From: Erythrobasidium yunnanense
Taxonomy: Eukaryota > Basidiomycota > Cystobasidiomycetes > Erythrobasidiales > Erythrobasidiaceae
Assembly (NCBI GenBank): GCA_001600175.1
Contig: BCJC01000007.1
Span: 1,016,115-1,080,114, forward strand
DNA: 64,000 bases
Direction: 5' to 3'
Position numbers and translations under genes: made by a program. Below, piece after piece: positions 58,853 through 64,000 of the stretch. The notes under the pieces are model-generated. The model saw only the letters and a list, made by a program, of their open reading frames with translations, did no database searches and had not been told where the DNA came from. Each line of letters opens with the position of its first letter. Position 1 is the first letter of the stretch.

Positions 58853-59783
58853 ACACGACGTCCATCGCTCACGCTCATAAGACGCTCCTGGGACCGCGCC
58901 TCATCGCTCGCCGTGTTGTCGGGGCGGGCACCATACAACAGGAAGATGCTGGGATCAAGTTATGCTGCCCCTATTACATAAGGGCCAACGGCAGCTGGTT
59001 CTGTGAACGGAGCACTTGATCGCCGAGACGACCGCGTATAAAGCCACGGCAACGACTTTAATAGACTCCGCGATTTCGTGCAGGTTCCCTTCATTGGACG
59101 GGTAAGTAAAGAGGCAGCTGGCTTAAGGAGAGTAGTGGGTGTGAGAAGAGAGCGTGCAGTGTCTCTGTATGCTCACCTGCAGCGCACCGAGCGAACACTG
59201 ACCTGTACGCGCTACAAATAAACACGTCGTTCCCCCACCCAATCGGACCTGTCACTGATCGGAGCTCGGAACTAAAATTTGAAGAGACCGGTGGGATCGG
59301 GACCTGTCCCTTGTCTGGACTGCGGGATGTGTGTGATATCAGCATTCCTTAATACCCGCTTAACGCCCTTAAGGTGATATTTGAAGGAATTTCCAAGACA
59401 GCCGGGAAGCGACAAAGATTTTGCGCATGTCTACGATTTACCTTCGTGTTGAGGGTGGCCAGAGGAGGATGGGCTGCAACGGATAAATCAGGGCTGCCTC
59501 AACGGCCCGCGAACATCCAGCTTCCACTACTCACTGCATTATCCCAACCATATTCACTCTGGTAGCATCTGACTACGATTCAACGCAAGCAGGCCGACCC
59601 CTATCGACAGGTCACGGTACCCGAGACTTACCTAAGACGTATATTTTCTGCCGCCCTGCAAGCAGCAGCTAGCTTTTCGTGAATACAGTAGCTGTCTGCA
59701 AGTGCCCAACACACGAGGTTGTTGCAAAGTTTCTCGCTTGCACGCTGTCTTTCGGGACGTGACGAACACAGCCTTGTCAAGTT
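58853..59783. promoter_or_regulatory. Long upstream region of the cold-shock-domain gene
   Basis: This 931-bp gene-free stretch is the longest unique gap in the window. A GTAAGT at 59102-59107 could be a donor for a 5' untranslated intron, but no convincing partner was assigned. Open frames (59091-59345 minus; 59374-59565 plus) lack coding features. A regulated gene with a long leader would fit. Confidence 0.4.
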
Positions 59784-61167
59784 ATGGCATCGACCTTCGC
59801 TGGCAGTTCAAGCACTCTTCCTCAGCCTTCTGGTCTTCCAGCTTCCATGCTAGGATTCGGACCATCTGCAAGCCCGTTCTATGCTCAGCCAGAGCAGGCA
59901 CAGAGGCTTCAATACTATAGCTCCCAACAACAAGCTCCTCTCGGTAGACAAGCAGGCACAGTGAGTAGTGGGAGTAGGAGGACGGGCAAGGTCAAGTTCT
60001 TCGATACACAGAAGGTTAGTATCGCACATCGTATTACTGCGACCCCCCAATTGAGCTTTATTGCTGCAGGGATTTGGCTTCATCAATGACTACAGGCCCG
60101 ATGAGCTAGGCAATGAAGAGGGTGAGGATCGCATGCAAATGATATATGTAAGATTGCTGACAAGTGCACCAGTCTTTGTGCATTACACATCCATCACGAC
60201 AAAATCAGGGTTTCGATCGCTCGCGGAAGGAGAAGAAGTAAGTTTGACAGATGCTGTCAGATCGGAGGGGGACCTGACTGACAAATGGTTTGTCATAGGC
60301 GGAGTACGATATCATCAGAGGACCTAAAGGTTATCAAGCTGCAAATGTGACCGGGCCTGGCGGCCAGCAAGTCGTTGGCGATACTAGAGGACGGCAGAAG
60401 TGGGTCTTCTGCGGGCGGGGACGTGCAATGCTGACCAAGTCTGCTCTGAACCTCACAGCAAGAATGCTTTCCTGCACATGTCACCGTATGCAGCGATGTG
60501 TGGGTCGAGCTCAACGAGATGTTCGGCATCCCGGCACTGATTCTTTTCCGTATTTTTAGATCCATACATTCAGCAAGACCCAGCAGCTTTCTACGCAGCT
60601 GCATCACCCTACAACCAACCTGTCATGCTCCTTCCACCTCAAACTGACTATCGATCAAGCCAACCTCATTCAGTCTCGCCAGCTGCCTATCGCACGCATC
60701 TTCCATATCCCTCAGCGGCTTCGCCCTATCCCTCTCCTGCGCCAATGCGGCCTTACGACATCGGCAAGGACTTCTCCGCTATGAACTTCGGAGGACTCAG
60801 CCTGGACGATGGAGCGCGATCTGGTCAAAGGGCACCCGCGTCTACTGCACCATTCGGCGGCATGTTTGGCACTGTTCCCGGCTTCGACACATCCTCAACT
60901 TCATCGCTGAATAGTCCGTATGCTGGCCTGAGCAAACTGCCATCGGCGGCGCCTCAATATAAGGCGCCTGATCAGAGTCAAATTGGAGGAAACCGATCCA
61001 ACTCGCTTGAGAGCGGCGAAAAGGTTGCAAGCGCACTTGGTACCAGACGCGAATCGCAGAATACAGAAAGGCAATCGGAGTCCTCGTCTGCAAGGCCAGC
61101 AAATATGCACTCCCGTTCGTCGTCTTTGCTCTATGCGTCCAAGAACACGCCGTCTGCCGCAATCTAG
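59784..61167 (+). CDS. Cold-shock-domain (Y-box-like) nucleic-acid-binding protein
   Basis: Start 59784 (MASTFAGSSSTLPQPSG) gives a Ser/Gln-rich N-terminus. Then a cold-shock domain: TGKVKFFDTQKGFGFINDYR (RNP1 KGFGFI), VFVHYTSITTKSGFRSLAEG (RNP2 VFVHY) and EYDIIRGPKGYQAANVTGP. These bind single-stranded RNA or DNA. Introns after DTQK, NEE, EGEE and further downstream restore the domain in frame. The C-terminal half is Pro/Ser/Tyr-rich (QQDPAAFYAAASPYNQP, PYPSAASPYPSPAPMRP) and probably disordered. The exon between KNAFLHMSP and the next (about 60460-60560) could be joined in more than one way. Likely a translation or mRNA-stability factor. Confidence 0.85.
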
Positions 61168-61496
61168 GCAGTTTCTCAATGTCACAAGACAGCGGGTGGT
61201 TCAAGTTGTTCAGGCTGTACTCCTTTACATGGGTCTGGCTTATAATCCGGAAGTAGGCGCGTAGTTGGAATGATCGGCTGTCCTTGTTCTTCAGTGTTGA
61301 TAGCATTGTCCAGTAGGATTGGACAACGTAGCATAGGTTAGTTTGGGGAGACTGTGAGCCCTCAATAGCATATCATAAGATCCTTCCATTTCCCTCTCAC
61401 CATGCATCTGTATATACCGTCTGCAGTAGGTTCACATCTGTCGCTTTATGTTACAAGTTTGCGGCTGCGCCTTCTGGTTTTCGCATCTTCGGCACG
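61168..61496. other. Intergenic region
   Basis: This 329-bp stretch separates the cold-shock gene from the aldo/keto reductase gene; both read rightward. It should hold a 3' end and a promoter. I see no distinct element. Confidence 0.4.
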
Positions 61497-63037
61497 ATGC
61501 AACTCCGCCGACTACCTTCTCTTGTTCGCTCAATCTCGACTGCATCCAAATCGAAGATGTCTGTCACACTCAACGAGTCCGTACACTCAGATGATACTGC
61601 GAACTGCGACCAAACAATCTGACACTCCTGTCACCTCGGACTAATTATAGCGGAAGAAGTCTACCTTACATCGGTTTCGGAGCAGGAGTGCGATTCTACA
61701 TGCCTCGATGAACCTACCGTGACTGATGTACTGGCGCAAGACCGCTTGGTATGGCAGGTCAGGCGTCAACGAAGAGCTTGTCCAGGCAGTCGGTTCGCAT
61801 GACCTTGCTCTTGAGGCCGGTCGAGGACAAGGTTGGCTGATCAAAGCACTGATAGTCACTGCCCTGAAGGCTGGATACACCCATCTGGACCTGGCTGAAG
61901 CCTACGGTAACGAGAAGAGCATAGGTAAGCACGTCATGTCGGAGTTGCCGGGTATCTATTAGCTAAGTCTAATACCATTTAGGCGCTGCTCTTCAGAGAT
62001 GGGGAGGCAAGCGAGAAGATCTATGGATCACCGAGTAAGAGCCAGCGCATAGTGCGACCCACCTGGTCAAGCTAAACGCCTTTCGCCAATCCACCAGGAA
62101 GATCCTCAAGGGCATGCCTGACATCGAAGGCACGCTCAAGAGCCAGTTGAAAGACGTTCGTTGCCACGTCTCCTCGAAGCTTGCCTATCAGACCTAGGAA
62201 TCTGGAGCTGATCCTGCCCCATACCCCTGCCCTTCCCTTCCATTCTTCAGCTCGGCATCTCGCATGTAGATCTGTATCTTCTTCACGCACCAGAGAAGCT
62301 CTTCCCCAAAGGCTTACCCTCGCAAGAAGAGGCCTGGCAACAGCTCGAGAAGCTGCAAGCTTCGGGTCTTGCTAAAAGTATCGGAGTTTCAAACCACCGT
62401 GTCGAAGACCTCGAAAGAGTGCTCAAGATCGCGAAAGTCAAGCCTGCAGTGAATCAGGTATGTTGTGGATCTGCCAAAACCGCTTTCGCCAGTACCTCCC
62501 TTATATTGATGATTATCTAATTCTGTTCCAGATCGAGTTGCACCCGTATATCTACAAAGAAGCCAAGAAGATCGTCGACCTGTGTCACTCCAATGATATC
62601 AAAATTGAGGCCTACTCGCCCACTGCATCCGCCGTACATTTCGAAGGTGAGTTTCCAACCTACTGCTGTTCTGCCACAAAAGTCCTTAAGCTGACTTTTG
62701 TTGAACCACATTCAGGCGGTCCTGTCGATGACGTAGTGAACGGCATTGCATCCAAGCTGAACCTGACTGAGGGACAAGTCTTGCTCAAATGGGCCCAGCA
62801 GAAGGGTGACATCGTGGTCACGACGTCTTCGAAGGTCGGTATTGATGATAAGATCTCCAGGTCACCCCGTACATAGTACTGACGCCATGCCCTTGTTCTG
62901 CATAGGAATCGCGTATGAGAGAGCAGCTCGCCATCAGCTCATCGCCAGCACTGTCAGACGAGGACGTCTCAGCTATCGAAGAAGCTGGTCTGAAAGGGGA
63001 AACCCAGCGAAAGTATATGACTAACGTGTTTGAGTAG
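61497..63037 (+). CDS. Aldo/keto reductase
   Basis: NADP-dependent reductase of carbonyl compounds. Start 61497 gives MQLRRLPSLVRSISTASKSK, which resembles a mitochondrial presequence; a second ATG (61557, MSVTLN) would remove it. A GTCCGT donor joins SVTLND to GRSLPYIGFGAG; TAWYGRSGVNEELVQA follows. AKR signatures: KAGYTHLDLAEAYGNEKSIG (catalytic Asp/Tyr region), HVDLYLLHAPEK (site-specific HVDLYLLH), KSIGVSNHRVEDLERVLKI, PAVNQIELHPYIYKEAKKIV, KIEAYSPTASAVHFEGGPV and EGQVLLKWAQQKGDIVVTTS. The last exon begins KESRMREQL and ends MTNVFE. About eight short introns. The substrate cannot be predicted. Confidence 0.9.
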
Positions 63038-63238
63038 CTGCGAATCCAAAGGAAAGGCACTTCAGCCGAAACACTGCGAAGCATGTTCAGTAGTATACAT
63101 TGGCGTCTATAGCTACATAGTGATAATTAAGAGAATTCCAGGACTGCTTGCCTCCCACTTCCAGGTACACCCTAATCCCTTTCCCCACTCGACCTGAGTG
63201 ACCCATATTATGTTTGTCGCGGAAGCCCTACAGAAGAA

Positions 63239-64000
63239 TTACCGCTGCAACCGTCTGCGTTGACTGTTCTGCCTGAGATTTTCATCTATCATACCCATAC
63301 CTTTTACGAAGCCCTGCCTATTCAGAGAACCTGTCTTTTGCGGATCGCATTGCAACCTAGGTCAGTATCAAACGACTTAGCATAACTCAAAATGGACAGT
63401 GAAACATCGCGGCTCACCATATCCTTGCCAGAATGTTGTTGTTCAGCTTGCTCTTCGTCCATATCTCCCGAATGTAGACGCCTTCTATCCTTGCTTCTTC
63501 AATCAGGGATGCAGGTCTTACAGCTTGCACAAGACGCTCCCACAGGTGTAGATATCGCTTAGGCACGGCCACTACGTTGCCCTGACTAGCTGACATCGGT
63601 CGCGGAGCTAGCATTGGCTGTTCTTTGTATGCTAGAGGATGCGACTCGGTCGCACTCCCATTGCGCTTAGGAGGTGCTGCTGCTGGAGGCAATGTTGCGC
63701 TTCTGCTAACAATGCTACTTGGACTAGCAGGCCGCACCTCTGGAGGGAGCATTCGCCTGTTGACGGGGGCAGCTGGAGATGCGCGAGGCGATACTACTCC
63801 TGATGTGACTGCTGGTGGTGTAGACGACGATGCGCGAGGCCTGGGTGGCAGATCGGGAACGGAAGTTGTAGTTGCGGTCGACGAAGTTGAGATTAGGGTA
63901 CTCGACCTCGAAGGCGGCTTGGGAAAAGAAGATGGAGAAGCGGAGGGGAGAGACGAGGCAGAAGCGGTAACAAGGGCAGGTGGTGAGGAAAGGGACACTG
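63239..64000 (-). CDS. C-terminal part of an EH-domain protein (Irs4/Tax4-like), 5' end outside window
   Basis: The frame enters from beyond the right edge and is a Ser/Pro-rich linker (PPRPRASSSTPPAVTSG, PPKRNGSATESHPLAYKEQP). It then becomes an EH-type calcium-binding fold: YLHLWERLVQAVRPASLIEE, ARIEGVYIREIWTKSKLNNN and ILARIW. The intron joins LARIW to LQCDPQKTGSLNRQGFVKGM and GMIDENLRQ, with a basic end (QRRRLQR, stop 63239). This gives W-x-x-C-D-P-x-x-x-G-x-L-x(4)-F, as in fungal Irs4/Tax4 proteins, which regulate phosphoinositide levels and autophagy. The family assignment rests on this domain only; the rest of the protein is outside the window. Confidence 0.8.

Noticed and set aside
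58980-59640. Possible 5' untranslated intron starting at GTAAGT 59102
   Set aside because: No matching branch point and acceptor could be chosen with confidence, and the resulting intron would be far longer than its neighbours.

Overview
The window looks like nuclear DNA from a compact fungal genome, most likely a basidiomycete. It holds about 28 genes in 64 kb, close to half G+C, and most genes are cut by many introns of roughly 50-70 nt with GT(A/G)NGN donors and CTNA-type branch points. The encoded proteins are typically fungal: a fused NAD(P)H nitrite reductase, DUG2, a RHO1-type GTPase, EAF7 and an IRS4-type EH protein. I cannot place the species. I see no rRNA, tRNA, CRISPR array, transposon or virus-derived element.

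Layout, left to right. 1-10.9 kb: a divergent pair, UPF1 (nonsense-mediated decay; 3' end outside the window) and SCC2/Mis4 (cohesin loader). 11-19.6 kb: DUG2 (glutathione breakdown) and nitrite reductase, tail to tail; nitrite reductase has three GATAAG sites upstream. 19.6-25.9 kb: SF3A1 and anthranilate synthase TRP2 share a 123-bp divergent gap, then asparagine synthetase. 25.9-28.1 kb: an old, decayed tandem duplication that left a broken copy of the 3' end of the neighbouring gene. 27.7-34.9 kb: an unknown serine-rich protein, APC3/CDC27, and a tiny membrane protein. 35-40.6 kb: an unknown proline-rich protein, the N-terminal glutamine amidase NTAQ1, and a tandem pair of unknown paralogues, the second of which is frame-broken. 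40.8-46 kb: a tiny tail-anchored protein, a glutathione transferase with a 5-nt exon, EAF7 and RHO1. 46-52.4 kb: the ribosome-biogenesis helicase ECM16/DHX37 and a second tandem pair of unknown paralogues. 52.5-58.9 kb: a possible gene remnant, mitochondrial QRI7/OSGEPL1, GTP cyclohydrolase I with an 18-nt exon, RNase H1, and a PLP-homeostasis protein. 59.8-64 kb: a cold-shock-domain protein, an aldo/keto reductase, and the C-terminal part of an EH-domain protein.

Most genes are unrelated housekeeping functions. The loose theme is nitrogen and amino-acid metabolism (nitrite reductase, DUG2, TRP2, asparagine synthetase, NTAQ1), but no metabolic cluster is visible. The parts without obvious precedent are the two lineage-type tandem gene pairs (37.8-40.6 kb and 50.7-52.4 kb) and the duplication scar near 26-28 kb. 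Exon joins described here were read by eye from splice signals and conserved protein motifs; none is confirmed by transcript data.
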